Below, piece after piece: positions 23,958 to 35,591 of a stretch of DNA of 64,000 nucleotides. Each line of letters begins with the position of its first letter. Within the stretch, counting starts at the first letter, position 1. The notes beneath the pieces are model-generated. The model ran no database searches and was not told the origin of the DNA. It saw only the letters and a program-made list of their open reading frames with translations. This stretch comes from Daldinia sp. FL1419 (taxonomy: Eukaryota > Ascomycota > Sordariomycetes > Xylariales > Hypoxylaceae): the NCBI GenBank assembly GCA_025201765.1, contig MU623428.1, positions 62,001 through 126,000 on the forward strand. Direction: 5' to 3'. The translations under genes were made by a program, and so were the position numbers.

Positions 23958-24580
23958 TTACTCTTTGCTATTTTCTTGTTCTAACATCTTGAGGATCTCT
24001 GACTCCTTGTCACTAGCAATGGCCTTTCCATTATTCCAGTCAACAATCTGCTAGAGAGTTAGTTTACCAGCAGGATATATAAATATATAGGGGTAAGGGC
24101 AGGGGAAGCTAAAGGGGCATGGCTCAATTATAAGGAAAAGGGGGACATACCACAGGCCATTTGAAGCTTTCCTTGTTCTCTCTGAACTTCTTCAAAGCCT
24201 CATTCTCTGTTGTTGCACCTTGGATAACAGAACTGATCTTATTCTTGCCTACATACTCTAGAATAGTCTTGAGTTGGTCGGCAGTAGGGAGCTCCTCAGT
24301 TATGTTCAACTCGAACTCCTGACGAGCACGTTTGGGATGTGTCTGGTGAGAATGATCACTGGCTTGATCTTCGGTTGCCGTCTCTGTGGCATTGGCAGAA
24401 ACCTGCTTTAAGAGATTTGCTGCTCTCGTAGAAGCTGGTGAGCCCGCCTTGTGGAAAAGGGTGACAATATCGAGTGTTTTGTGCTGTTCACTCGTTAGCC
24501 ACCATTGTCTATTTACTCGTCTAATTACTCGTCTATTGCTCATTAATTTGAGGCTCAAAAATACTTACAAAGCGGAACAT
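23958..24580 (-). CDS. FMP46: Fmp46, mitochondrial thioredoxin-like redox protein (DUF1687)
   Basis: Putative mitochondrial redox protein of the Fmp46/DUF1687 family with a thioredoxin fold; biochemical role undefined. Three exons: 24580..24569 (only 12 nt, coding MFRF), 24483..24151 and 24047..23958; introns of 85 and 103 nt; 144 residues. Family blocks seen: KTLDIVTLFHKAGSPASTRA, then LLKQVSANATETATEDQASD, FELNITEELPTADQLKTILE and, after the second splice, WPVIVDWNNGKAIASDKESE. The tiny first exon is supported because MFRF plus the joined HKTLDIVTLFHK matches the usual start of the family, while the long frame without it gives an atypical basic N-terminus. Confidence 0.9.
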
Positions 24581-25808
24581 TGTCACTACGTTTTGTTCAA
24601 GCTCACGTGAGATTTGACAAACAGGTATAGTATGAGTTTAAAGGAGCAAGCCGAGTCTGGAATTGGCGGATGCAGTTAAAATTGACCGTTTCGGGACAGC
24701 TTTGATTTGACGTTGGAAGCTGCAATAGCTTCCGGGAATGCGGTGACGTCGACCTGTCGGTTTGTCTGTTAGTCACATGTAGCTCAGGAACAAAGTGGGT
24801 CTATGCCTTGTTAGGTACCTATCCACGCTAATATACCTTGACGGCGTGCATACACTGTGTTTGCGCACTTTCCAGAATCCGCAGGTTACTTGAGTAACCT
24901 ACATTACATATATGCGACTTTAGTACAGTACTTTAACTATTAAGCGTCTGGGGATATAGCCTTAGGTACTTTTAGTTCAGGTTCTAAAGAGCGCTGCTGT
25001 ATCTGCTTAGGTACATGCATGCATAGGTAGGTACCTGACTTGGAAGGATAGGGCGCCGGATACCTTATTTACATAAAAGATATAGTTACCTAGGTATGTA
25101 CCTGGATATATATCTACCTACCTAGGTTACATATATTTAATAATTTCTAGAATTTATTAAAGTATATGGTAGGTATCTTTCGTGCAGGTACAAAGTATTT
25201 TATTGTTCTTAACGTTTCTTAGCGCCCTTAGCGCTATTTGCATTATTTGAATGGAAATGCAATTGTACAATACATGCCTGGATTAGTACCTAATTAATTA
25301 ACGGCCCTAACTATAACTTATAAGGCATTGTTTTAAAGGGTTGGGGAAGTTACGTAGGTACGTCTCTATCGGTACTTCCATTGGAAATAGGTACCGACTA
25401 TACGACTATACGTATCTCGTACCTAAGCTCGTTGCTGGGTGGGTATTTGCGGTTTCCGGTTTCCATAATACAACACGGGCACGCATGCATGCTTCGTGCC
25501 GCAAGTACCTAACGTACACAAACTAGTAGAAGCGCGTTGCAGCTACAAAATATTTTCTTCTTCTTTCTACCAAGGTAACATTCTTAGCAACCACCCAGCA
25601 TCATCTCAGTTCAATAAACTAAATTACCCTCCAATCATCTTAACCCATTTCTGGCAATCACCCGTCAGTTTGCGCCTTTCGCATTCCCAGGCATCGATTC
25701 TTGATTAGGTATTAGCCTTTACTTATCCGCTTTTTTTGTTGTCCTAAACATTGTATCTCGTTCCCCCGATTTCTGTTCATCGAATACACGAATAATCGGA
25801 CGAGGACA
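24581..25808. other. Intergenic, divergent promoters of FMP46 and NUP53
   Basis: AT-rich and unusually dense in ACCTAGGTA/TAGGTACCT blocks (25024-25036, 25087-25130 and others). No gene recognised. Confidence 0.45.
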
Positions 25809-27195
25809 ATGAGGCCATTGATCCTGCATAACGTCCCGGACGAGGAACTTTACACGGGTGATGATGGAATTCAGCGACCATATGCTATGTATTTCCCCGA
25901 GTATGTCATCTATTCTCCTTTTTAAAAGAAAGTGTGCCTCTGAATCAAATCCGCTTACCACCATGTCCGATGATAGAGGCGAACGACAACGTCCCCTGCC
26001 ACGTACGCGTGCGCGGGAGATAACAGAATCGGGGTCATTTGGCAAATCAACCAGGAGATCCCGTTCCAGAACGGGGAGCGCTCCGGCAAAACGCGAAGAT
26101 GCTACTATGCATAGTGCCGATAAAATATTTTCGAATTACATAGCAAGCCGACAACAGGCTCCCAACGCAACCGCAGCTACAACAAGTACGGCCTCTACAC
26201 AGCGAAAGCCTACCTATCTAGGACAGACCACTGCGCAGTCGCAGGAAGATTCCGCTTCTGCTACTCAGGCCTCGACGTATCGTAAGGAGCCCGTCGAGGT
26301 TATTTTACGAGGTTATTCTTCGCCAGCACAGCAGTATGCGGCTATTAACCACTACGAGCAACTGGCTGGAAGGATATGTGAAGACTATTCTAGAGAGCCA
26401 CCTATCGAATCGCGACGGTACAAGTCAGATCTGCGAGATCCCGCGCTAACGAGGCGACAACCCCTATCAGCCCCCGAACGGGCCAAGGTTAGCAGGGTGG
26501 CCAGCGGCGAACACTGGGTCAAGATTACGTTTGAATCGTCGGAAGCAGCAGATGCTGCAATGTACGCATCACCGCAGAAAATCATGGGTCACCTTGTTTA
26601 TGCCGAGCCCTACCGTGGTCTGCCCCCTAAGGAGGATGCTGCGGTACTTGACGTAGTGGGTGATATTGGTATGATGGATCCGTTTAGGCCCAACACTTTT
26701 AGGAATGTACCGAAAAAGCCGTCGCAGCTTCGCTCGGATGGAGCTGCAACATTCCCCAAGGTTTTCCCGCCACAGACAGTCGAACGGGCCGCAAACCTGC
26801 ACGATTCTCCTCCGGGATCTCAAGATTCGACCCAGACTATGGATACCGCCACAGCATCTACGGTAACAGTAACGGCCATCCCCCAGGAACCCCCAGCAGA
26901 TGTAGAACCAGTGGATAATACCTTCTGCCGACGTATTCCACAGGCCAAGCGGGCTAGACTCTTGCCGGCCGATCAAGCCTTAGCTCCTCAGTTAACTTGG
27001 CAACAGAAACTATTAATCTATATTCCGCTAATAGGATGGTTTGGTGGTTCAATGATCGGCAGCGAGGTACCCCGTAACGACCTCGGCGATTTTGACTTTA
27101 ACAAGGCCAGTTTATACTGGAAGCTGATGTTTTACTTGGACCTTTGGTTTGGTCTCTTTGGCCGCGAGCTCGTTAGTGGCGATAAGGAGGACTAA
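25809..27195 (+). CDS. NUP53: Nucleoporin Nup53/Nup35 (RRM_NUP35 domain)
   Basis: Nuclear pore inner-ring nucleoporin that binds Nup170/Nic96-type partners and the pore membrane. Exon 1 is 25809-25900, intron 25901-25976 (76 nt), exon 2 is 25977-27195; 436 residues. The N-terminus reads [20 protein letters not shown], typical of filamentous-fungal Nup53. The middle region has [17 protein letters not shown]. The atypical RRM begins at [20 protein letters not shown] and includes [20 protein letters not shown] and [20 protein letters not shown]. The C-terminus (LSWQQKLL-type region with [20 protein letters not shown], then [17 protein letters not shown]) holds the amphipathic membrane-binding helix. 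Using the second exon alone would lose the conserved start. Confidence 0.9.
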
Positions 27196-28033
27196 GAAAC
27201 TAGACACAATATACCAGCACACACACTCACAGCATTTTTTTTTTCTTTTTTTTCGCTTCGCATCTTTATGAACATTAGGGACATGGGAGCAAAGCGGGTT
27301 TTTGTTAATACACACACACCCCCGGAGTTGAGGAATGCATAAGTGCGGATGCCCTACGACAAGAATGCCCGAAGACGGACAGACTGGCAGCCAGAGAGTA
27401 AAAAGTATATGGACTTTGCTTTGCTTAATTTTGATCTCGTTTCCATTATTATAGACGAGTTGCACGTGGATAAGGGGGTATGGAGGCTAGGTTAGCGGCA
27501 TATTGCGCATAGTTGTAACCAAGAGGAGTTTGCTTCTCTTTTTTTGTACGATCAAGCAGGTTACTCGAGACCCATGGGAAACTAATGGATTCCAAGTCGT
27601 ATTACGCCTGCAATTTTTTTTCGTATAAGTATTATTGACTCCGTGTAATGTAGTGCATTAAATATGCGTCTACTCGTGGAACTGCTTATGCTACTTATAA
27701 TACATGCTCGTGATACCAAAGTCATAGAGCAAATGCTAGACTGCCTAATACAATATCTAAGAAGCAAAAAACTTGGAGCAAAAAGATGACTTTGTAATGC
27801 CAAAGATATATGACTTTCCGTTTCATCTATTCGTCTGTCGTAAAAAAATGCAATACACTACTCAATGAATATTTCGCCGTCCGTAACCCGCCGTGAGAAC
27901 CATCCTATCCTATAGGTAAACCTTGAAAACCCTCGCGCTTTCTCGTCTTCGTGTAGCATACCCCTCCATACCAGCGTGGAGGCGCATGTGCACATTTGTG
28001 CTAATGTAACTATAATCAAGCAAACTGCCTATC
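27196..28033. other. Convergent 3' regions of NUP53 and the Ivy1-like gene
   Basis: About 0.8 kb with T-rich runs (27234-27254) fitting 3' UTR and polyadenylation regions of the converging transcripts. No gene seen. Confidence 0.45.
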
Positions 28034-29614
28034 CTATCTATCGTCCACCTCGTTTTTTCCTGTCGGCGGCGGGGATGGTGTTGGACCTGAATCACTGCTA
28101 CTGCTACTTTTCCTTTGCTGGATTCTCTCCTCTCTCCATTGGAACCCGGGGTCTCTGTTCAGTTCATCTTCGTCTTCTTCTAGACCTCCTTCGACTTCTT
28201 CTAATTCCTGTTCCAGGGTTCGACCAGGAGAATTACTGGCGCCCCTAACTGTTGCAGCATCATATCCGTCGTCGTCGTCGTCGTCGCCGCCGCCGCCGTC
28301 ATCCTCCACATCCGATACGGGCTCATGATGAATCTCTTCCTCACCACCACCTAGTAATAATTCCTCCGGGTCCATCACGACGTCCGTAGTTCGCCGACGG
28401 ATAGGCTGTGGACTGAACGGCCTTAAGCCCCGGCTTATATTGGACTCGGAGAATATGCTTTCTGTATCTTCCCCGTCCCTCTTACGGTCTTGCGGATGTT
28501 CTACAGCCCCTGTTAAACTTTGAAATTGGTCCTCTTCCGGATCAACTAATAAGCTATCAGCACGTCCGCCTCGCGCCGTTAGTACCGAGTCCGAGACAGA
28601 AGTCGAGGCGACGTCGTTTGCTAGGATACTCTTGGGCGGAAGTATACTAAACAGTTTCGCCCCTCCCTCTCCAACGGCACTGTTGGCCGCCACCACCGTT
28701 GCAACAGCGGCCCCCGGCAGTACGTCCTCGTCACTAGCAAACAAGTCCTGGCCTTTCTCCAGCAGATCATCAAGCCCGCCGCCCGTCCATCCTTTCCTCG
28801 CTAGACCTTCAAAAATGTCAACCTCGGCTCGTACGAGCGAGCAGCTTGCATCGAGAATCTTAGCCGAAGCTTCCTGAGAATCGCGTAATAGGGTCCGGGC
28901 GTGATCGGCATGCAGTCCGGTTAGGCCGTCGAGTTTACTAGTTAGAGTAACCAGGTGTTCACGGAACTTGGCTACGTCCCGACGGCGGCTCTGACGATGC
29001 AGCTTCAACCCTTCCTTCTCGAGGCGGCGGATCTCGCGGCTGCGCGCAGCAACCTCGCGTTTATACGTTTCATCCTCGTCATCGATATTACGTCGCCACT
29101 GGTCCAACTCGTGCAGCAGCGGTACCTCGAACGACTTATACACTGTTTCACTTAGAATTTGCTGATGGTTCGCGATTAGGTGGTGCACGCCGCTTGCACT
29201 TAAGAGCAATTCAGCAGTACATGATCCCTTAGTAGTAAAGCTATTGGTTAGGCTGGTACCAGTAGGAGGGCCGAGGGTTTCGGCTCGGGCTTCTTTTAGT
29301 CTTGCACAGGATTCGAGGGCGGAGCCGAATGCTGAGGCGGCGGTGGAAAGAGACGCAAGCGCGATACGATAGGCTTTCGCCGTGGCTAACAAATCTGAAT
29401 ATGCTAGCTGCGATTGCTCGAGGTCGGCTTTGGAGAGTACGGCGTGAGCTGGTCGGGGCGGAGGCGGGAGTGGTAGGCTGTATTGAGAAAGCGGATTGGC
29501 TGTGGAGGCATACGAGTATGTTGGCGACGCGGGAAGAGGGATTTGAGAGGGAGATGGCGACGGCGGCCTACCAGAGGTTGTACCAGACGTTGATGCTCGT
29601 GCTGCTGACGGCAT
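28034..29614 (-). CDS. Ivy1-like BAR-type phospholipid-binding protein
   Basis: Probable homologue of yeast Ivy1, an inverse-BAR-like vacuolar protein that binds phosphoinositides, Ypt7 and Vps33 and links to EGO/TORC1. Single exon, 526 residues. The first ~55 residues are Ser/Pro-rich; residues ~60-290 form a long helical, coiled-coil region (LSKADLEQSQLAYSDLLATA, ESCARLKEARAETLG, EIRRLEKEGLKLHRQSRRRD, VRAEVDIFEGLARKGWTGGG) that matches the fungal Ivy1-like F-BAR/AH-BAR fold. The C-terminal 200 residues are acidic and disordered, with a DDDDDD run and Ser run. The family is recognised from the helical core; functional transfer from yeast is inference. Confidence 0.8.
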   Translation of the reverse strand: MPSAARASTSGTTSGRPPSPSPSQIPLPASPTYSYASTANPLSQYSLPLPPPPRPAHAVLSKADLEQSQLAYSDLLATAKAYRIALASLSTAASAFGSALESCARLKEARAETLGPPTGTSLTNSFTTKGSCTAELLLSASGVHHLIANHQQILSETVYKSFEVPLLHELDQWRRNIDDEDETYKREVAARSREIRRLEKEGLKLHRQSRRRDVAKFREHLVTLTSKLDGLTGLHADHARTLLRDSQEASAKILDASCSLVRAEVDIFEGLARKGWTGGGLDDLLEKGQDLFASDEDVLPGAAVATVVAANSAVGEGGAKLFSILPPKSILANDVASTSVSDSVLTARGGRADSLLVDPEEDQFQSLTGAVEHPQDRKRDGEDTESIFSESNISRGLRPFSPQPIRRRTTDVVMDPEELLLGGGEEEIHHEPVSDVEDDGGGGDDDDDDGYDAATVRGASNSPGRTLEQELEEVEGGLEEDEDELNRDPGFQWREERIQQRKSSSSSDSGPTPSPPPTGKNEVDDR

Positions 29615-30752
29615 TGTTGCCTTCGCCTAAATAGAGCTTTCTCTCTCTCTCTCTCTTTCTTAATATCGGTATCGGTGTGGTTGATTCTGGTTGGCGGGAC
29701 TTGTTTACTTTCTATTTGCGTCTGGATAGTAATCCCGGGGGGGGAGGGGGACTCTAGACGATCCGATAGTGATAGCGTAGCAACGGTTGGAGTGGATTCG
29801 AGCTAGAGTAGCAGTTGATAATACCTAATAATTAATTCATTGGGCTAATGACGGTAGAGACGACATAATCCAACGGGTTTATGTAGCCACATACGAATAT
29901 ACGTGTGTAGTCTACCTATAAAAAACTAATAATAAACAGGAAAAGTAGGAGAATTGTTGAAAGGGTGGACAAGGAAGGATTTCACAAGGGCGCACAGAAT
30001 AATCTAGAGACAAAAAGTTGAACACACGATGGAAGAATGAATCTTGTTTCGGAACTTTGTTAAATAGAAAGCTTGGGTTAGGTAAGATAAAGTAAGGTAA
30101 GGTCAGGTATCTTTGCTGCTGATGGGGGCAGCTATTGGCGGCCATTAACAAGTTAGCAGCCACCTAGCAGCCACCAAAGGTTAACCCAGTTTTTAAGCCA
30201 CCTCCACCACCTCCACCCAACTCCAACTATTACCATAAGATAACGTATTTATTCCCCCCTAACCTAATGAACGTCTCTTATAGACATCTAAACGATGTAA
30301 CCGTCTAGTTATACCTCACAACACGCCTAGAATTTTGATGACATTATCATATAGCAGTCGCTATAGTTGTACAGATTCAACTTGCCCATTTCTAGCTCAG
30401 ATTCTATCATTATTATAATATCCAAACGAAAGTAATAATACGTTGAATCTTGTAAAACTCGGCCAAAACGCCTACCTATAAACTACAGACTACATTTCTA
30501 GGGGCGTCAAGTGGAAGTCGAACACCCAATCATATTCACAATCATACAATGACGTCTAGCCATTCTGATTTACACTGTGAAACATCTCTAGCATCCAATC
30601 CACGGCGGACACCATTCGTACTGGAATATCATACGGACTATCTCGCATAATTAGTGGCGTAGTAGTATGAGTATGTATCTCTCTTCATTCCAGGTCAATA
30701 CGCTTCTAACCTAGTGAGCTCATTGGATATCTACCTCCTTAGATTATCGATC
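29615..30752. other. Intergenic between Ivy1-like and thioesterase genes
   Basis: Holds a CT microsatellite directly upstream of the Ivy1-like start (29638-29662), a G8-A-G5 run at 29737-29750 and the 3' region of the thioesterase gene. No additional gene. Confidence 0.45.
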
Positions 30753-32482
<1,730 letters not shown>

Positions 32483-33719
32483 ATGCATTCCTATAGACTA
32501 ATTACTAGGACAGTTTTGGTTATATCGCTTCTTGTCGCAATTGTGGCTTTTTTATTCTCATCATCGCTCTTCCGCGCCGTCTTACCCCTTTCCATCTTAA
32601 AGCCTATTTCCTCCATTATAGCTCTATATCAAACGTCAACAAGCTCACCTACATCGTCAATGTCGACTACCAAGCCCCCAGTTTACTTTTTCGGCCACGG
32701 TGGTGTAAGTTATATGAGTTGGACTTGACTTCCGTTCCTAGGTCTAACTTGGAAACCTAGCCGGATATCCAATATAGGACAGATCATCCCGCTTATCCGA
32801 TTCTACAAGGCATAGGCAGGGAGATTACTGAGAAAGTGAAACCCAAAGCCGTGGTAGTCTTCTCTGGTCATTGGGAGGCCGAACCTAATGTCATCGAGGT
32901 CAACACTGCTGAGTACACGGACCTGATTTATGAGTGCGTTTTTATCGAATAGGATTCGTCACAAGGGCTGATACTGATAAATCCTGTAGCTTCCACGGCT
33001 TCCCACCCGAGTTCTATAAGGCACAATATCCTAATAGAGGAAGCCCTGAACTAGGCTCCAAGATCATCGACCTCCTAGCAAAAGCCGGCATTAAGGCAAA
33101 AGGGGTAACTAGAGGTCTTGACCATGGAGTATGGTCGGGATTTCATGTTGGTACGTTGCTATTTCCTAGCCGCAACAAGCCGTTTCATAATTCTCGCCTT
33201 CGCTGACATTATTTAGCTTTCCATCCGGAAGAAAACCCTCTTAATGTCCCTTTAGTTCAGGTAAGCATATACGCTAACCAGGACGTGGACATGCATTATA
33301 AACTAGGGCAAGCCATTGCTTCTCTGCGCGACGAGAATATCGTCATCATCGGCGCAGGGATGTCTGTACATAACCTCAGAGACTTTTTCTCAACTGGGGG
33401 CGACCCGAGACCGCTACCTTATACAGTATCCTTTGACGAGGCTTTGAAAGATGCGGTCGAGTCTTCACCGAGTGAACGGCGGGCTCTTATGAAAGAGGTT
33501 GTTAAGCGACCTGACGCCAGACAAGCCCATCCAGTAAGTCCTAGCAATCTTAGATAATGGCAGAGTGCGGCTAATATTCCTCAGCGATTTGATCACTTAA
33601 TGCCGCTCTACGTAGCGATCGGTGCGGCCGGTGATGATGAGGGAAAGAGATCATGGACATTGCATGAAGGCAGTATGGCTTGGGCCCAGTATAGATTCGG
33701 AAAAGTCCCCGGGTCATAA
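32483..33719 (+). CDS. LigB/DODA-family extradiol ring-cleavage dioxygenase
   Basis: Class III extradiol dioxygenase of the 4,5-DOPA dioxygenase family, opening catechol-type rings with a non-haem metal. Exons 32483-32704, 32761-32933, 32990-33150, 33217-33533 and 33585-33719; introns 56, 56, 66 and 51 nt; 335 residues. Core motifs: YFFGHGGP (His72), AVVVFSGHWEAEP (His111), RGLDHGVWSGFHVAFHPEEN (His177), IVIIGAGMSVHNLRDFF, and the end RFDHLMPLYVAIGAAGDDEG. The first splice gives GGPDIQYRTDHPAYPILQ, the conserved sequence. Homologues usually start at the position of Met60 (32660); starting at the first ATG adds a hydrophobic stretch (residues 11-40), likely a membrane anchor or signal peptide. 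The physiological substrate in ascomycetes is not known. Confidence 0.88.
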
Positions 33720-34083
33720 GTAGATTGGCAGTGGAGGATTGAAGTCGTGGAGTTCTGCAATTATCTGGCAACCCCCTCAGATTATCCGCGAGCCTCGTAA
33801 CGTTAAAATGCCATACTATCAGCCAATGTTCCATGTTTCCCGTATGACCAGCGGATGACACATAGCACAAGTATCTAGGCGATGTCTTAAATAAACCGTT
33901 TCGCATAGGCTAGTTACATATTTTGTGTACCGAGCCGTTCCCGAGATCTCGCCCGAGCGATATGACAGTGGCTCCTGAGCTCATGTATAAATTCCCCTGG
34001 CCTCCGCGCCGGCATAAAACCCAGTAATCCAGACTCTCGCGACTGGGTCTAGTTGTATTCGCATAGTATCTACCTACCTAGTT
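33720..34083. other. Short intergenic region
   Basis: 0.36 kb between the dioxygenase stop and the DUF6594 gene. Nothing beyond UTR and promoter sequence is visible. Confidence 0.4.
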
Positions 34084-35591
34084 ATGGATGATCTTTCGCG
34101 TCTTGAGAGCCAATCTGGCATTCACAACAGCGACCCGAACCAAGGTACGTCCCGTAGCAATCTCGTTCAATGATAATGCTAGGTAACTACGTTAGTTTTA
34201 GCACGCCCCAATATATATCACGTTTTCGAACAAGCCTATTGTCTTCGAACTCCCTTATTTACTCCGAGGATGAACTATTCTAATGGATAAAAGCTACGAG
34301 CCTTGCCAATGGCATCACCCCTATGATTTTGGGTATGATTTATCATAAGATGACGAGAGCCTTTGGGATCTTGTTCAATGCTAGCCTTGGAAACTCCCAG
34401 TCTGATATACCACCATATATCCACGAGAGCAGTAAGTAAGCCTATAGAGCGTCCATCCACGACGCATTTGCTTAAAAGCCTACCTAGTTGTTCGGTATTC
34501 AAGGGGCTATCCGCGACTTGCGGCGTTGGTTGCATCGGATCAAGATAACTTAATCATTCGCCAATTCGGCTACTTACATGCGAGGGTACTATTAGATCTT
34601 CAAGATAAGCTTCAAGGGTACGAGGAAGATCTTGAGAGATGTGATAGAGAAAGTCGCAAGGAGGGGCCTCCAGCGGGGAATGCACATAGTTTAGAGTCGA
34701 TCCAGAAGATGGACTTACTCATGAAGATTGAAGATACATTGAAGAGATATAGTAAGTTATATGGCTGGACACTCTGTAGGTATAATAAGGCCTGCTAACC
34801 TATTCTCAAATCAGGGGCAATGATGGACTACCCCCATTTCCAGCATAAGCCCCCGGAGATAGACATCAGGAGCTTGATAAATCTTTGTAAGAGGCATGCT
34901 CCCAGCACTAACGATAAGAAGAAGTATTACCTGCGTAAAGACGACCTCATAATGTTGGGGTCGCCCGAAGACAAGGCGCGGATAGATAAACAGCTAGCCA
35001 AATTCCTATTTCACAAGCCTAGCAAGCTAGTAAGAGTGGGTATACCCATCCCAAGGGAAGCTATACAAGACGGATAAAGCGATGATTAAATATAAGGCTG
35101 ACGTATATGTGGTATAGGCAGTTTTGGGGGATGCGGTAAGTTCGAAAAACCAGCCCAGATACTTCAAACAATCTTTGTAATGCTTCACAGGAGGGAACCC
35201 GTCGGCAGAGGGGTTTTATCATCCTCAGCAAAGACAAGATCAGCGCCGCCATGGAAGTCATCCTTATCTCCACACTTATCGTGGTTCTAATATTCCCGAT
35301 TTATCCCTTGTACGTACTATGCCAGGGAGACATGACTCCTCCCAGGCTAGTAAATATCCTGTTCATTCTGGCCGGGTTTACATGCATCTTCGCTTGTTGT
35401 CTGAACTATGTGACCCGGCCGAAAAGACAGGAATTGTTTGCATATTGCGTAGGGTTAGTATGAAATTTAATTCATATCCAATTCAGTCAGACACTTTAGA
35501 TGTAGTTAACTAACGAAAGTGCAGGTATATAGCAATACTTACCGCGTTCGTAAGCCAAACGCTTCAAAACAATAAAGGGGAATCAGGGTAA
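34084..35591 (+). CDS. DUF6594 membrane protein
   Basis: Fungal protein of unknown function, DUF6594 family: a helical N-terminal domain followed by three C-terminal membrane segments. Proposed exons 34084-34144, 34488-34751, 34815-35029, 35191-35453 and 35525-35591, 289 residues with all phases consistent. Signature start GYPRLAALVASDQDNLIIRQ, then FGYLHARVLLDLQDKLQGYE, a central DDLIMLGSPEDKARIDKQ, and after the third intron ISAAMEVILISTLIVVLIFP with PPRLVNILFILAGFTCIFAC and FAYCVGYIAILTAF as membrane segments. The last three introns are well supported by family order. The first exon and its 343-nt intron are weaker: a small extra exon may lie inside, or the start may differ. Confidence 0.72.

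Noticed and set aside
29737..29750. G8-A-G5 run as a G-quadruplex
   Set aside because: Only three separable G-triplets fit with loops, so it does not meet the four-tract rule.
33285..33300. Possible extra intron in the dioxygenase gene at the GTAAGC after LNVPLVQ
   Set aside because: Reading through gives QVSIYANQDVDMHYKLGQA, which matches the family; the putative intron would be only about 20 nt.
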